Assembly (NCBI GenBank): GCA_023434025.1
Contig: JAEYTL010000023.1
Span: 1-64,000, forward strand
Length of the DNA stretch: 64,000 nt
Reading direction: 5' to 3'
Source of the DNA: Bacteroidota bacterium
GTDB lineage: Bacteria; Bacteroidota; Bacteroidia; Flavobacteriales; Flavobacteriaceae
This document shows positions 26,777 to 36,043 of this stretch, one piece after another (position 1 is the first letter of the stretch; every line of letters starts with the position of its first letter). The notes under the pieces were generated by a model. The model was given only the letters and a program-made list of their open reading frames with translations. It did not search any database and was not told the origin of the DNA. The translations under genes and the position numbers were made by a program.

Positions 26777-26870
26777 AAAGAAATTACGTTGAAAACCATA
26801 TTTTGGATTCGGATATCTTCAAGCGATACAAAAAGTACTTTGAGCGATACTTTTATAGAATAGATAATAA

Positions 26871-26878
26871 TAATTTTG
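26871..26878 (+). promoter_or_regulatory. Candidate -7 element (TAATTTTG) of the hemA operon
   Basis: TAnnTTTG match 26 nt before ATG 26905. It lies inside an in-frame upstream extension of hemA and so supports the later start. Confidence 0.4.
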
Positions 26879-26904
26879 TTCAACTTTTTAGGAAAAGTGT
26901 ATTT

Positions 26905-28161
26905 ATGGAAAATTTAAACTTGTCGAAACATCAAACGTTTTATGCCGTTGGATTGAGTTACAAAAAAGCCGATGCGGAGACACGAGGAAAATTCAGTTTA
27001 GATGAAAAAGCAAAAACCAATGTTTTGCGTCAGGCCAAAACAGAAGGTATTGATAGTTTAATCGTTACATCTACCTGCAACAGGACAGAAATATACGGCT
27101 TTGCCCAACATCCGTATCAGTTAATCAAGCTGATGTGTGAAAATAGCGTGGGCACTGTAGAAGAATTTCAGCGAGTAGCTTATGTTTACAAAAACCAGGA
27201 GGCAATTTCACACATGTTTCGTGTAGGAACAGGATTGGACAGCCAGATTTTAGGTGATTTTGAAATCATCAGCCAGATCAAAAACAGTTTTGTGGAGAGT
27301 AAATCTTTCGGCTTGGCAAATTCATTTTTAGAACGTTTGATTAATGCTGTGATTCAAGCCAGCAAACGTATTAAAAATGAAACTGAAATCAGTTCGGGAG
27401 CCACTTCAGTAGCTTTCGCTTCGGTTCAGTATATTTTGAATAATGTAGACGCAATTTCACAAAAAAATATTTTGCTTTTCGGAACCGGAAAAATTGGCCG
27501 AAACACTTGTGAAAATCTGGTAAAGCATACTAAAAATGATCATATTGTTCTGATTAACAGAACCAAAGACAAAGCCGAAAAAATTGCCGGAAAGTTCAAT
27601 TTAATTGTGAAAGATTATACAGAACTGCCATTAGAAATTCAAAAAGCGGATGTTTTGGTTGTGGCTACAGGGGCACAAAACCCTACCATTGACAAAGATA
27701 TTTTGAACCTGAAAAAACCACTTTTAATTTTAGATTTGTCCATTCCTAAAAATGTAGATGAAAATGTAAAATCATTAGAAAATGTGTCGTTGGTTCACAT
27801 GGATTATCTGTCGCAATTAACAGATGATACATTAGAAAAAAGAAAACTACATATTCCGGCAGCCGAAGCTATAATTGATGAGGTAAAATCGGAATTTATT
27901 GCCTGGATGAAAGCCCGAAAATTTGCTCCCACCATTCATGCGTTAAAAGAAAAATTAAATGCAATTAAAGAAGGCGAGTTAGATTTTCAACGTAAAAAAA
28001 TATCCAATTTTGATCAGGAGCAGGCTGAAATCATTAGTAACCGGATCATTCAAAAAATAACAACCCATTTTGCCAATCATTTGAAAGACGATAACACGAT
28101 GGTGGATGAAAGCATTGAATGGATTGAGAAAATTTTTCAAATTGAAACGGCCGTAAAATGA
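26905..28161 (+). CDS. hemA: Glutamyl-tRNA reductase
   Basis: 418 aa from ATG 26905 (MENLNLSKHQ); an in-frame ATG at 26803 would add a 34-residue AT-biased extension that does not resemble the family. Makes glutamate-1-semialdehyde, the first committed step of C5 haem synthesis. STCNRTEIYG holds the catalytic Cys58; GLDSQILGD and the NADPH-binding GTGKIGRNTCENL follow, then the C-terminal dimerisation helices. It overlaps hemC by 4 nt (ATGA). First gene of the plus-strand haem operon. Confidence 0.96.
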   Translation: MENLNLSKHQTFYAVGLSYKKADAETRGKFSLDEKAKTNVLRQAKTEGIDSLIVTSTCNRTEIYGFAQHPYQLIKLMCENSVGTVEEFQRVAYVYKNQEAISHMFRVGTGLDSQILGDFEIISQIKNSFVESKSFGLANSFLERLINAVIQASKRIKNETEISSGATSVAFASVQYILNNVDAISQKNILLFGTGKIGRNTCENLVKHTKNDHIVLINRTKDKAEKIAGKFNLIVKDYTELPLEIQKADVLVVATGAQNPTIDKDILNLKKPLLILDLSIPKNVDENVKSLENVSLVHMDYLSQLTDDTLEKRKLHIPAAEAIIDEVKSEFIAWMKARKFAPTIHALKEKLNAIKEGELDFQRKKISNFDQEQAEIISNRIIQKITTHFANHLKDDNTMVDESIEWIEKIFQIETAVK

Positions 28162-29081
28162 GTAAAATCATCAGAATCGGAACCCGTGACAGTGAACTCG
28201 CACTTTGGCAGGCTCATACCGTAGAAAAAAAATTAAATGATTTAGGCTATCCAACCAGGATTATTTCCGTAAAATCTACCGGCGATATTATATTGGATAA
28301 ACCACTTTATGAATTGGGAATCACCGGTATCTTTACAAAAACCCTGGACATTGCCATGCTCAAAGGCGAAATAGATATTGCGGTTCATTCGATGAAAGAT
28401 GTTCCTACTGCCTTACCCAAAGGAATTGTGCAGGCAGCTGTTTTAGAGCGTGCTTCTACGTTAGATATTTTGGTTCACAAAGGAGATTTGTCTTTTTTGG
28501 AGAATTCCGGAACCATTGCAACGGGAAGTTTACGAAGAAAGGCACAATGGCTGAACAGATATCCGAATCATCAAGTAGAGGATTTACGCGGAAATGTTAA
28601 CACAAGAATGCAGAAATTACAGGATAATAACTGGGATGGAGCTGTTTTTGCCGCAGCCGGTTTAGAACGGATTAACTTAAAGCCGGCAACGTTTATGGAA
28701 CTTGATTGGATGATTCCGGCACCTGCCCAAGGAGCAATGATGGTGGTAGCCATGGAAAATGATTTTTTTTCGATCGGAGCCTTGGCAGACCTGAATCACA
28801 GCGAAACTGAAATCTGCACTTATGTGGAACGGCAGTTTTTAAAAGTGTTAGAAGGTGGTTGCACCGCACCCATTGGAGCATTGGCATACATAAAGAATGG
28901 TTCGGTTACCCTGAACGGTGCTCTTTTTTCTTTAGACGGTAAAGTTAAACTGGAAATAGAAAAAACCGTAAGTGTAACGTTGTATCAAAATTTTGGCGAA
29001 CTTTGTGCGACTGAAGTGTTAGAGAGTGGTGGTTATGAATTGATGCTCAGCATAAAAGCAGCATTGAATCCGAAGCACTAA
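28158..29081 (+). CDS. hemC: Hydroxymethylbilane synthase (porphobilinogen deaminase)
   Basis: 307 aa. Joins four porphobilinogens into hydroxymethylbilane using a dipyrromethane cofactor. The N-terminal RIGTRDSELALWQA, AVHSMKDVPT and LRRKAQWL active-site segments are present, and LEGGCTAPIGA holds the cofactor-binding Cys. Translationally coupled to hemA. Two K+ uptake genes separate it from hemD. Confidence 0.97.
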   Translation: MSKIIRIGTRDSELALWQAHTVEKKLNDLGYPTRIISVKSTGDIILDKPLYELGITGIFTKTLDIAMLKGEIDIAVHSMKDVPTALPKGIVQAAVLERASTLDILVHKGDLSFLENSGTIATGSLRRKAQWLNRYPNHQVEDLRGNVNTRMQKLQDNNWDGAVFAAAGLERINLKPATFMELDWMIPAPAQGAMMVVAMENDFFSIGALADLNHSETEICTYVERQFLKVLEGGCTAPIGALAYIKNGSVTLNGALFSLDGKVKLEIEKTVSVTLYQNFGELCATEVLESGGYELMLSIKAALNPKH

Positions 29082-29092
29082 AAAACAGTTTT

Positions 29093-30835
29093 ATGGAAAA
29101 AGATTCAATACTTAAGATAATATACCGGTTTTTTGATCTTATTGTATTGACTTACATTGTTTTTGATTTTGGCTATAGTGTTCATGAGGAATACCATACC
29201 CATAAATTCATTGGTTTAGTACTGATAACCATTGCGTTATTAATCTTTAATGTTTTTAAGTACTTCTATTACAAAACATCCGGAAGAAAAAAAGTAGCAC
29301 TGGTCAACTCATTGATTATAGGGGCATTATTGCTGATGTCGGTATTGGTTTCTATCCTTAACATCAGCCAGCATTATTTGGATGTTTTTCGAAAAATAAG
29401 ACCTATTTTAGAATCCGGGCTGATTTTTTATTTCATTATCAGGCTCATGATTTTGGTAAGGTATATCTATGAGGTTTATTATAATCCTGCGATTGTTTTT
29501 GTGGGAAGTTTTTTTGCAATTATTATCATCGGATCGTTTTTACTGATGCTCCCCAATGCAACAACAAACGGAATTTCTTTTACAGATGCCCTCTTTACCT
29601 CAACCAGTGCCGTTTGTGTAACCGGTTTGGTTGTGTTAGACACAGCAAAAGATTTTACGACAGTAGGACAAACGATAATCATCACCTTAATTCAAATCGG
29701 AGGATTGGGTATTTTGACATTCACTTCGTTTTTTGCATTTTTCTTCAGAGGAAGTTCATCCTTTAAAGAGGGATTGAACGTGCGGGATTTTATTGCTCAG
29801 GACACCTTGAAGGATGTTTTAAAAACAGCGTTGAATGTGGTGATTTTTACCCTTAGTGTAGAACTGATCGGTGCGTTATTTATTTATTCGTCCATCATCC
29901 ACAACCCGGAGATAGAAGACAAAGTCTTTTTTTCCGTTTTCCACGCTATTTCTGCCTTTTGTAATGCCGGATTTTCAACTGTAACAGCCGGATTGGGAGA
30001 AAATTACCTTAAGTTTAATTATTTCATGCAATGGGTTGTAATTATACTGATCATTTTTGGAGGATTGGGATACAATATTATTTTTAATTTTTACCAGTAT
30101 TTAAAAACGTATGTTTTAGAATTTTTTGACCGGAAAAGAATTCACAAACAGATAAGTGTTATGACGTTGAATTCTAAGATTGTTCTTTACACTACGGGAA
30201 TCCTGCTTGTTGGCGGATTTGTTTTTTTGTGGATATCCGAATACAACCACACGCTGAATGATCATCATACATGGTTCGGAAAAATAACGGCAACGGCTTT
30301 TAATGCAGTAACGCCCAGAACAGCCGGATTTAATACGCTGGATTTCAAAGAGTTCACTGTTCCGACACTGCTTTTTATTATTTTTTTAATGTGGATAGGA
30401 GCTTCGCCGGCTTCTACGGGAGGAGGTATTAAAACCAGTACATTTGCTCTGGCTACACTCAATATTTTCAGCATTGCCAGAGGGAAATCAAGGATACAGA
30501 TTCTGGGGAGAAGAATTTCCAGTGAATCTACCTCACGGGCGTTTGCTATTTTGTGTATTTCACTGATTGTAATTGGTTTTGCTATTTTGGCGTTATTGAT
30601 TTTTGAACCCCAAGGAACCGATTTGCTTTCGGTAGTTTTTGAGTGCTTTTCGGCATACAGTACAGTCGGATTATCGCTGAGTTTTACCCCAACCTTAACC
30701 GAACCCAGCAAGTATGTTCTGATTGCCACCATGTTTATAGGAAGAATCGGGATGCTTAATTTAATGATTGGAATGCTTCGTCAAATCAATCACCAGTTTT
30801 ATGAGTATCCGAAAGAAAATATTTTAATTAACTAA
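29093..30835 (+). CDS. TrkH-type potassium uptake membrane subunit
   Basis: 580 aa. The four pore-loop repeats of the Trk/Ktr/HKT superfamily are visible by their filter glycines: SAVCVTGLVV, SAFCNAGFS, TPRTAGFNT and AYSTVGLS. Roughly twelve hydrophobic segments include an N-terminal extension of four helices (residues ~10-120) beyond the minimal KtrB core. It takes up K+ with the TrkA-like protein 11 nt downstream. The gene pair sits inside the haem operon between hemC and hemD and is likely co-transcribed with it. Confidence 0.9.
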   Translation: MEKDSILKIIYRFFDLIVLTYIVFDFGYSVHEEYHTHKFIGLVLITIALLIFNVFKYFYYKTSGRKKVALVNSLIIGALLLMSVLVSILNISQHYLDVFRKIRPILESGLIFYFIIRLMILVRYIYEVYYNPAIVFVGSFFAIIIIGSFLLMLPNATTNGISFTDALFTSTSAVCVTGLVVLDTAKDFTTVGQTIIITLIQIGGLGILTFTSFFAFFFRGSSSFKEGLNVRDFIAQDTLKDVLKTALNVVIFTLSVELIGALFIYSSIIHNPEIEDKVFFSVFHAISAFCNAGFSTVTAGLGENYLKFNYFMQWVVIILIIFGGLGYNIIFNFYQYLKTYVLEFFDRKRIHKQISVMTLNSKIVLYTTGILLVGGFVFLWISEYNHTLNDHHTWFGKITATAFNAVTPRTAGFNTLDFKEFTVPTLLFIIFLMWIGASPASTGGGIKTSTFALATLNIFSIARGKSRIQILGRRISSESTSRAFAILCISLIVIGFAILALLIFEPQGTDLLSVVFECFSAYSTVGLSLSFTPTLTEPSKYVLIATMFIGRIGMLNLMIGMLRQINHQFYEYPKENILIN

Positions 30836-30846
30836 AAATCAAGAAA

Positions 30847-31536
30847 ATGAAAATCATCATTTTTGGATTAGGAAATTTCGGGATGTCGTTAGCTTTGAGT
30901 CTGACAGAAACCGGGAATGAAGTGATTGGGGTTGACAAACAAATGGATAAAGTCAACCTGATAAAAGACAAGATTTCTCATGCCATTTGCATGGATTCGA
31001 CCAACGAATTGGCTTATGAGGCATTGCCGTTAAAGGATGCTGATAAAATTGTGGTTGCTATTGGAGAAAATGAAGGAGCGGCAATTATTACCACGGCCAT
31101 CATTAAAAAATTGTCTAATGTAAAAATTATCAGCCGGGCTTTGTCGCCCATTCACGATACGGTGTTGGAAGCAATGGGAATCTACAGCATTATTCATCCT
31201 GAACAGGAAAGTGCTGACCGGTTAACAAAACAGATCAATTTTAAAACTACGTTAGAAAATTATCAATTAGATAACAATTATACCATTTCAGAAGTAAAAT
31301 CAAAACCGGAGTTTCACGGGAAAACATTGTTGGAGTTAAATACTATTGACAAATACCACCTCAATCTGGTAACCATCATCCGGAAAAAAGAAAAAACAAA
31401 TTTAATCGGTAAAAAGTCCATTATAAAAGAAACTATCGGATTACCTACACCGGAAACAGTGATTTATGAAGACGACATTCTGGTGGTTTTTGGAGAAAAT
31501 AAAAATATTTCAATCTATTGTGACGGTCAGGATTAA
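30847..31536 (+). CDS. TrkA/KtrA-type K+ uptake regulatory subunit
   Basis: 229 aa. An RCK (TrkA_N) Rossmann domain at residues 1-120 has GLGNFGMSLA as nucleotide-binding loop. A TrkA_C domain follows, about residues 140-225. It is single-domain, half the length of E. coli TrkA, as in KtrA/KtrC. It should gate the TrkH partner encoded just upstream in response to nucleotide binding. The stop codon is two bases before the TTG start of hemD. Confidence 0.9.
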   Translation: MKIIIFGLGNFGMSLALSLTETGNEVIGVDKQMDKVNLIKDKISHAICMDSTNELAYEALPLKDADKIVVAIGENEGAAIITTAIIKKLSNVKIISRALSPIHDTVLEAMGIYSIIHPEQESADRLTKQINFKTTLENYQLDNNYTISEVKSKPEFHGKTLLELNTIDKYHLNLVTIIRKKEKTNLIGKKSIIKETIGLPTPETVIYEDDILVVFGENKNISIYCDGQD

Positions 31537-31538
31537 AA

Positions 31539-32213
31539 TTGGAAAAATCAATCAGAATACTATCTACCAAAAAACTTCAACCCAATCAAAAACAGTTTTT
31601 ACTCAACGCTGATTTTGGTTTGATTGAAGCCGATTTTATTCAGATTGAATTTCAAAAAATCCGATTAGATGCTACGTTTGACTATTTGATTTTTACCAGC
31701 CAGAATGCAGTTTTAAGCGTTTTGGAAAGTGAAAATCACCTTATTCTGAAAAAAAAGAGTTGTTTTTGTGTTGGCATAAAAACAAAGCAATTGCTGGAAG
31801 AAAACGGATTTAAGGTTGAAAATTGTTTTGATTATGCTGATGAACTGGTTCATTTTTTATTGAAAAACCATTACGACAAAAAATTTACTTTTTTTTCCGG
31901 AAGTTTAAGAAGAGATACCATTCCCAACGCTTTTCAAAAAAACAACATCATTTTTAACGAGTTACAAGTATATAAAACGCTTTTATCGCCACATAAAATA
32001 AACAATCCGGTTGATGGGATTTTGTTTTTCAGTCCATCGGCTGTGCAGAGTTATTTAAAAGAAAATATAATTTCAAACGAAGTCTGTTTTTGCATCGGAA
32101 CAACAACTGCAGCAGAAATTAAAGCAAAAAATAAAGTAATAGCCAATCAGCCAACCGTTGAGAATGTAATTATACAAACCATAAAATATTTTAATAAATC
32201 AACTCCTGAATAA
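31539..32213 (+). CDS. hemD: Uroporphyrinogen-III synthase
   Basis: 224 aa. Cyclises hydroxymethylbilane with inversion of ring D. The family is poorly conserved. Support comes from IRILSTKKLQPNQ at the start, DYLIFTSQNAVLSVL, CVGIKTKQLLEENGF, and the second-domain GILFFSPSAVQSYL with CIGTTTAAEI, which follow the HemD bilobed pattern, and from position between hemC and hemE. The start appears to be TTG at 31539, two bases after the trkA stop. No ATG lies near, so expression probably depends on coupling. Confidence 0.85.
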   Translation: MEKSIRILSTKKLQPNQKQFLLNADFGLIEADFIQIEFQKIRLDATFDYLIFTSQNAVLSVLESENHLILKKKSCFCVGIKTKQLLEENGFKVENCFDYADELVHFLLKNHYDKKFTFFSGSLRRDTIPNAFQKNNIIFNELQVYKTLLSPHKINNPVDGILFFSPSAVQSYLKENIISNEVCFCIGTTTAAEIKAKNKVIANQPTVENVIIQTIKYFNKSTPE

Positions 32214-32241
32214 AATTAACAGGGAAATAACAATAAAAAAT

Positions 32242-33267
32242 ATGCTTAAAAATGATCTTTTCCTCAGAGCTTTAAATAATGAAACAGTTGAGCGTCCACC
32301 GGTATGGATGATGCGTCAGGCCGGAAGATACCTGCCTGAATTCAGGGCTTTACGTGATAAATATGATTTTTTTACCCGTTGTGAAACGCCTGAATTAGCC
32401 GCAGAAATTACCGTTCAACCTATCCGTATTATAAAACCCGATGCGGCCATTTTGTTTTCGGATATTTTGGTGGTACCCCGGGCAATGGGAATTCACGTGG
32501 AGTTAAAAGACAATTTAGGACCAATTATTCCTGACCCAATCCGTTCAACGGAACAAGTGAACCAAGTAATTGTTCCAGATGTGAATGAAACGTTGGGTTA
32601 TGTTTTTGACGCCATCAGATTAACCAAAGAAATGTTGAATGATGAAGTGCCTTTGATTGGTTTTGCGGGTTCACCATGGACCATTTTCTGTTATGTTGTA
32701 GAAGGAAAAGGTTCTAAAAGTTTTGATACGGCCAAAGGATTTTGTTTTTCAAACCCGATAGCAGCCCACACGTTATTGCAAAAAATTACGGATACCACGA
32801 TTTTATATTTAAAAGAAAAAGTAAAAACCGGCTGCAATGCCATTCAGATTTTTGATTCCTGGGGCGGAATGCTTTCACCAACAGACTATCAGGAATTCTC
32901 ATGGCAATATATCAATCAGATTGTGGAAGCATTGGCTCCGCACACTAAAGTAATTGTTTTCGGAAAAGGATGTTGGTTTGCCTTGAGTGATATGGCAAAA
33001 TCTAAAGCCTCAGCGTTAGGCGTAGATTGGACTTGTTCTGCCAGAAATGCACGCTATTTGTCCGGAGGGAGAATTACTTTACAAGGCAATTTTGATCCGT
33101 CACGCTTATTATCACCTATTCCAACCCTCAAAAAAATGGTGCATCAAATGATTGACGAATTCGGAAAAGATAATTATATCGTAAACCTTGGTCATGGCAT
33201 TTTGCCCAATATTCCCGTAGATCATGCTAAAGCTTTTGTGGAAGCGGTGAAGGAGTATAATCAGTAA
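32242..33267 (+). CDS. hemE: Uroporphyrinogen decarboxylase
   Basis: 341 aa. Decarboxylates the four acetate side chains of uroporphyrinogen III to give coproporphyrinogen. The family signature MRQAGRYLPEFRALR is near the N-terminus, with FSDILVVPRAMG holding the catalytic Asp, GFAGSPWTIFCYVVEG, and the C-terminal NLGHGILPNIP. Last recognisable haem gene of the plus-strand operon. Coproporphyrinogen oxidase, hemB and hemL are not in this window. Confidence 0.97.
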   Translation: MLKNDLFLRALNNETVERPPVWMMRQAGRYLPEFRALRDKYDFFTRCETPELAAEITVQPIRIIKPDAAILFSDILVVPRAMGIHVELKDNLGPIIPDPIRSTEQVNQVIVPDVNETLGYVFDAIRLTKEMLNDEVPLIGFAGSPWTIFCYVVEGKGSKSFDTAKGFCFSNPIAAHTLLQKITDTTILYLKEKVKTGCNAIQIFDSWGGMLSPTDYQEFSWQYINQIVEALAPHTKVIVFGKGCWFALSDMAKSKASALGVDWTCSARNARYLSGGRITLQGNFDPSRLLSPIPTLKKMVHQMIDEFGKDNYIVNLGHGILPNIPVDHAKAFVEAVKEYNQ

Positions 33268-33342
33268 ACAGCAGATGTTTATTGTAATTCAATTAATATT
33301 GCGTTTATTTATAAATCATAAGCGATTAAAACGGGTAAGAAA

Positions 33343-33648
33343 ATGAGCATAAAAGGACTGATTTTTGGATTAGCTATTTTGTTGATTAGTTGTGAAGGCG
33401 AAAGGGGAGGAGACGGAATTGTATTTGATAAGGATACCGGAATTGCGTTAGACAGTGTAAAGTATGAATGTATTGAAACTGGGGAGGTAAAATATACTGA
33501 TTCGCTGGGGAAATGGGAGATGTATGGTCCTTTTGGCGGATGTGTGCCGGATTGTCAGGATTTTCATGTTGAATTTTCTAAAACGGGTTATGAAACACAA
33601 ACAATCAGAAATCCGGACAATGCTGTTTATTTAGAACAAGAAGAATAA
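33343..33648 (+). CDS. Small lipoprotein, carboxypeptidase-regulatory-like fold
   Basis: 101 aa. A signal peptide ends in a lipobox (LLISC), then GIVFDKDTGIALDSVKYE and YTDSLGKWEMYGPFGG, which resemble a carboxypeptidase-D regulatory-like (transthyretin-like) beta-sandwich. Two further Cys lie in GGCVPDCQDF. The function is unknown. It starts 75 nt after hemE and ends 4 nt before the convergent T9SS gene. Confidence 0.65.
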   Translation: MSIKGLIFGLAILLISCEGERGGDGIVFDKDTGIALDSVKYECIETGEVKYTDSLGKWEMYGPFGGCVPDCQDFHVEFSKTGYETQTIRNPDNAVYLEQEE

Positions 33649-33652
33649 GCAA

Positions 33653-34546
33653 TCAATTCACTTTTATTATTTTCAGTGGCTTCTTTCCTCCGTCATAATG
33701 GAGAATTATATTGTAAAACCCATTTGAAATGGTATCTAAGTTTAACTGAATTTCGTTTTGACAAAAAACCTGAAAATCAGTTAACTTTCTTCCATTAAGG
33801 TCAAAAAGTTCTACTCTTTTTATCTTTTCGGTGTTTCTTATAAAGCAGGATGACTTGTTGTTTTCCGGGTAATAAATAACGACTTCGGGTTTTTTGCTTT
33901 CTGATAACGAAAGTATAGTTGGTTCACATACGGTTACTTCCGGAGTTAAGTTGGAATAAAAAAGTTCAGCATTTTTAAAAAAACAACTCAGTACTCCCAC
34001 CTCATTAATATCCGGATGACCGCCTGGAGCATTAATCATTGAGAGGGAACCCACTCCTTCTGCCCAAATAACATTTTGTGTGCTTATTTGATTGGTTTCA
34101 TGGGGCGAAAAATAAAAATGCTTTCGTGCTGTTCCGGGCCAGATTATGATATTCCGAATAGAATCGAGTACAAATAAACCGCCCTCTTCAGGAAATGGCG
34201 TGAGGGGATTTTTCATCTCAAACGTATCTCCTTCTTCTAATCCAAAATCATACAGTAAATATTCATCAATTCGGTTTGGGCTTATCCTTGTGAGCGAAAT
34301 CTTTTTTTCTTCTACATCCTCGTGCAACAAAAATGTTCTGGAAATATAATGATAGCCATCTAAAATTTTATGTGTTTTGTTGTTAACAAGCGTGTCACCG
34401 TTGGTATAGTAAACATCGGTAATACAACCTTCGTAACAGCTTGTAAAATGCCATTCGTTCTGTGTGTCTAACAGCGGAACATAAGTTTGTCCCAACAAGG
34501 TAAAACAACTTAAAAACAAACAGAAGCGGGTAATTTTTTTTATCAT
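33653..34546 (-). CDS. Secreted protein with T9SS type A sorting domain
   Basis: 297 aa from ATG 34546. A signal peptide (to about LLGQT) is followed by a ~210-residue region with no family I recognise. A typical type IX secretion sorting domain forms the last ~75 residues: KRVELFDLNGRKLTDFQ, LDTISNGFYNIILHYDGG and a basic end KPLKIIKVN. It is expected to be exported by the Por/T9SS machinery and anchored or released at the surface. The start ATG lies only 6 bases after a TATATTTG element (34553-34560, minus strand), implying a near-leaderless mRNA. Confidence 0.8.
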   Translation of the reverse strand: MIKKITRFCLFLSCFTLLGQTYVPLLDTQNEWHFTSCYEGCITDVYYTNGDTLVNNKTHKILDGYHYISRTFLLHEDVEEKKISLTRISPNRIDEYLLYDFGLEEGDTFEMKNPLTPFPEEGGLFVLDSIRNIIIWPGTARKHFYFSPHETNQISTQNVIWAEGVGSLSMINAPGGHPDINEVGVLSCFFKNAELFYSNLTPEVTVCEPTILSLSESKKPEVVIYYPENNKSSCFIRNTEKIKRVELFDLNGRKLTDFQVFCQNEIQLNLDTISNGFYNIILHYDGGKKPLKIIKVN

Positions 34547-34686
34547 GACAGTCAAATATATGTATTTTTTTGGTAGCTGAAAATCAATCTGTGATGTGTT
34601 TAAAAATACTTCAACAATCGTTAAACCTGTTGTTGTTTAATCATTGTTTAAAAATTAAATTTAATTTTGGTTCAAAATGTATTACC

Positions 34687-35202
34687 ATGCTTGAGTTAAA
34701 AGATTATGATAACGGCTTCTTTCGTTATGAATCAAATTTAGGAACCAAAAAAATGCCGTTAGTGGCCTGGGATTTGTACAGCGGTTTTTTAAACCGGTTA
34801 AATCAGACCATAACAGATCAAAATTATTTAAAAATTTTGGCTCGTTCTAATAAGTGGGAAACCGATATCGATTTAAACAAAGCGATTGATGCAGATACCG
34901 TTGTTGTGGTTACCTGTCCGAACCTGAACATTGTTTTTTCCACCAGAAATATGGTTCAAATGAATGGTTACCAACCGGAAGAAGTTTTAGGGAAATCACC
35001 TAAAATGTTTCAGGGTGAGGCAACTTGCCGGCAAACAGCTAAAGAAATTAGTTTGGCGGTAAAAAACCAAATGCCTTTTGAAAAAACGATAACAAATTAT
35101 TGTAAAAACGGATCAGTTTATCAATGTCATATCAAAGGATTTCCGGTTTTTAACAGATCCGGTGAGCTGACAAATTTTATAGCCTTTGAGAAAGTAGCAT
35201 AA
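34687..35202 (+). CDS. PAS domain protein (single domain)
   Basis: 171 aa from ATG 34687 (MLELKDYD). The longer reading from 34570 adds 39 residues of low-quality sequence. Residues ~75-170 form a PAS domain: VVVVTCPNLNIVFSTRNMVQ, GYQPEEVLGKSPKMFQG, then YCKNGSVYQCHIKGFPVF and NFIAFEKV. No output domain is present, so it may bind a partner or ligand. A TAATTTTG at 34672-34679 precedes the start by 7 nt. Confidence 0.8.
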   Translation: MLELKDYDNGFFRYESNLGTKKMPLVAWDLYSGFLNRLNQTITDQNYLKILARSNKWETDIDLNKAIDADTVVVVTCPNLNIVFSTRNMVQMNGYQPEEVLGKSPKMFQGEATCRQTAKEISLAVKNQMPFEKTITNYCKNGSVYQCHIKGFPVFNRSGELTNFIAFEKVA

Positions 35203-35203
35203 A

Positions 35204-35227
35204 AAAAGAGCTTAAAAAAGCTCTTTT
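35204..35227. terminator. Bidirectional terminator between PAS and BI-1 genes
   Basis: 10-bp stem AAAAGAGCTT (35204-35213) / AAGCTCTTTT (35218-35227) with a 4-nt loop. A-tracts on one side and T-tracts on the other let it serve both convergent genes. Confidence 0.85.
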
Positions 35228-35238
35228 CATTTTTATTT

Positions 35239-36009
35239 TTAATCTCTGCTCGAAATTTTTGAGAGTAATCTCAAAAATTCAACATATAACCAGACTAAAG
35301 TAATCATCAAGCCCATGGCACCAAACCATTCCATGTATTTTGGCAATTGTTTTTCAACTCCTTTTTCAATTTGATCAAAATCTAAAAATAAATTCAGGGC
35401 AGCTACTACGATTACCAGAACACTGATTCCGATACTCATCAGTGAATTGCCGTAATGAACCGGTTGAAAGCTTGTAAATAGGCTTAATAACCATGTAATG
35501 GCATAATAAATAACGATTGTTATCGTAGCTCCGATTACGATGGATTTAAATTTTTCGGTCACCGTGACAATTTTGTATTTATAAAGCATAAAACAAACCA
35601 GAAAGGTTGTGAATGTTGCTCCAACAGCTTGAATAACAATGCCGGGATACATGGCCTCAAACAAAGCGGATAAGGCACCGATAAACAAGCCTTCGAACAA
35701 AGCATAGCCCGGAGCCAAATAGCCTGAGAGATGCGGTTTAAAAGATGCGACAAGCACTAAAATCAAACCAACGATAGCTCCGCCTATTAAAAATGGCATC
35801 GGGTTATAGCCGGCAGCAGTCATGGTCCAGGTCAGTGTTGCAGTTACAACCAGTAATAAGAGCATAATTAAGCTTTTATTAATGGTTCCGCTCACGGTCA
35901 TTGTTTCATTATAAACAATAGTTACGGAACGGTTTCCTTCTTCGTCCACCTGAATGGTCTGCGGTTTATTGAACGATTTGCTTTTAAAAAACGGATTGTT
36001 TGAATTCAT
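35239..36009 (-). CDS. Bax inhibitor-1 / YccA-like membrane protein
   Basis: 256 aa from ATG 36009. A cytosolic N-terminus of ~45 residues is followed by seven transmembrane helices. The last part GVEKQLPKYMEWFGAMGLMI with TLVWLYVEFLRLLS is characteristic of the BI-1/YbhL-YccA family. Members can act as pH-dependent Ca2+ leak channels and protect membrane proteins; the role here is not deducible. Single gene with its own -7 element. Confidence 0.9.
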   Translation of the reverse strand: MNSNNPFFKSKSFNKPQTIQVDEEGNRSVTIVYNETMTVSGTINKSLIMLLLLVVTATLTWTMTAAGYNPMPFLIGGAIVGLILVLVASFKPHLSGYLAPGYALFEGLFIGALSALFEAMYPGIVIQAVGATFTTFLVCFMLYKYKIVTVTEKFKSIVIGATITIVIYYAITWLLSLFTSFQPVHYGNSLMSIGISVLVIVVAALNLFLDFDQIEKGVEKQLPKYMEWFGAMGLMITLVWLYVEFLRLLSKISSRD

Positions 36010-36028
36010 CACATTAAAATTTTATGTC

Positions 36029-36036
36029 CAAATATA
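36029..36036 (-). promoter_or_regulatory. Candidate -7 element (TATATTTG) of the BI-1 gene
   Basis: TAnnTTTG match on the minus strand, 19 nt before ATG 36009, in the 34-nt gap after pyk. Confidence 0.5.
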
Positions 36037-36043
36037 AAATAAA

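Noticed and set aside
26803..26904. 34-residue N-terminal extension of glutamyl-tRNA reductase
   Set aside because: The extension is AT-biased, unlike the family, and a -7 element lies inside it; the start at 26905 gives the normal N-terminus.
30265..30732. 155-codon minus-strand frame
   Set aside because: Lies wholly inside trkH, whose pore motifs are intact on the plus strand.
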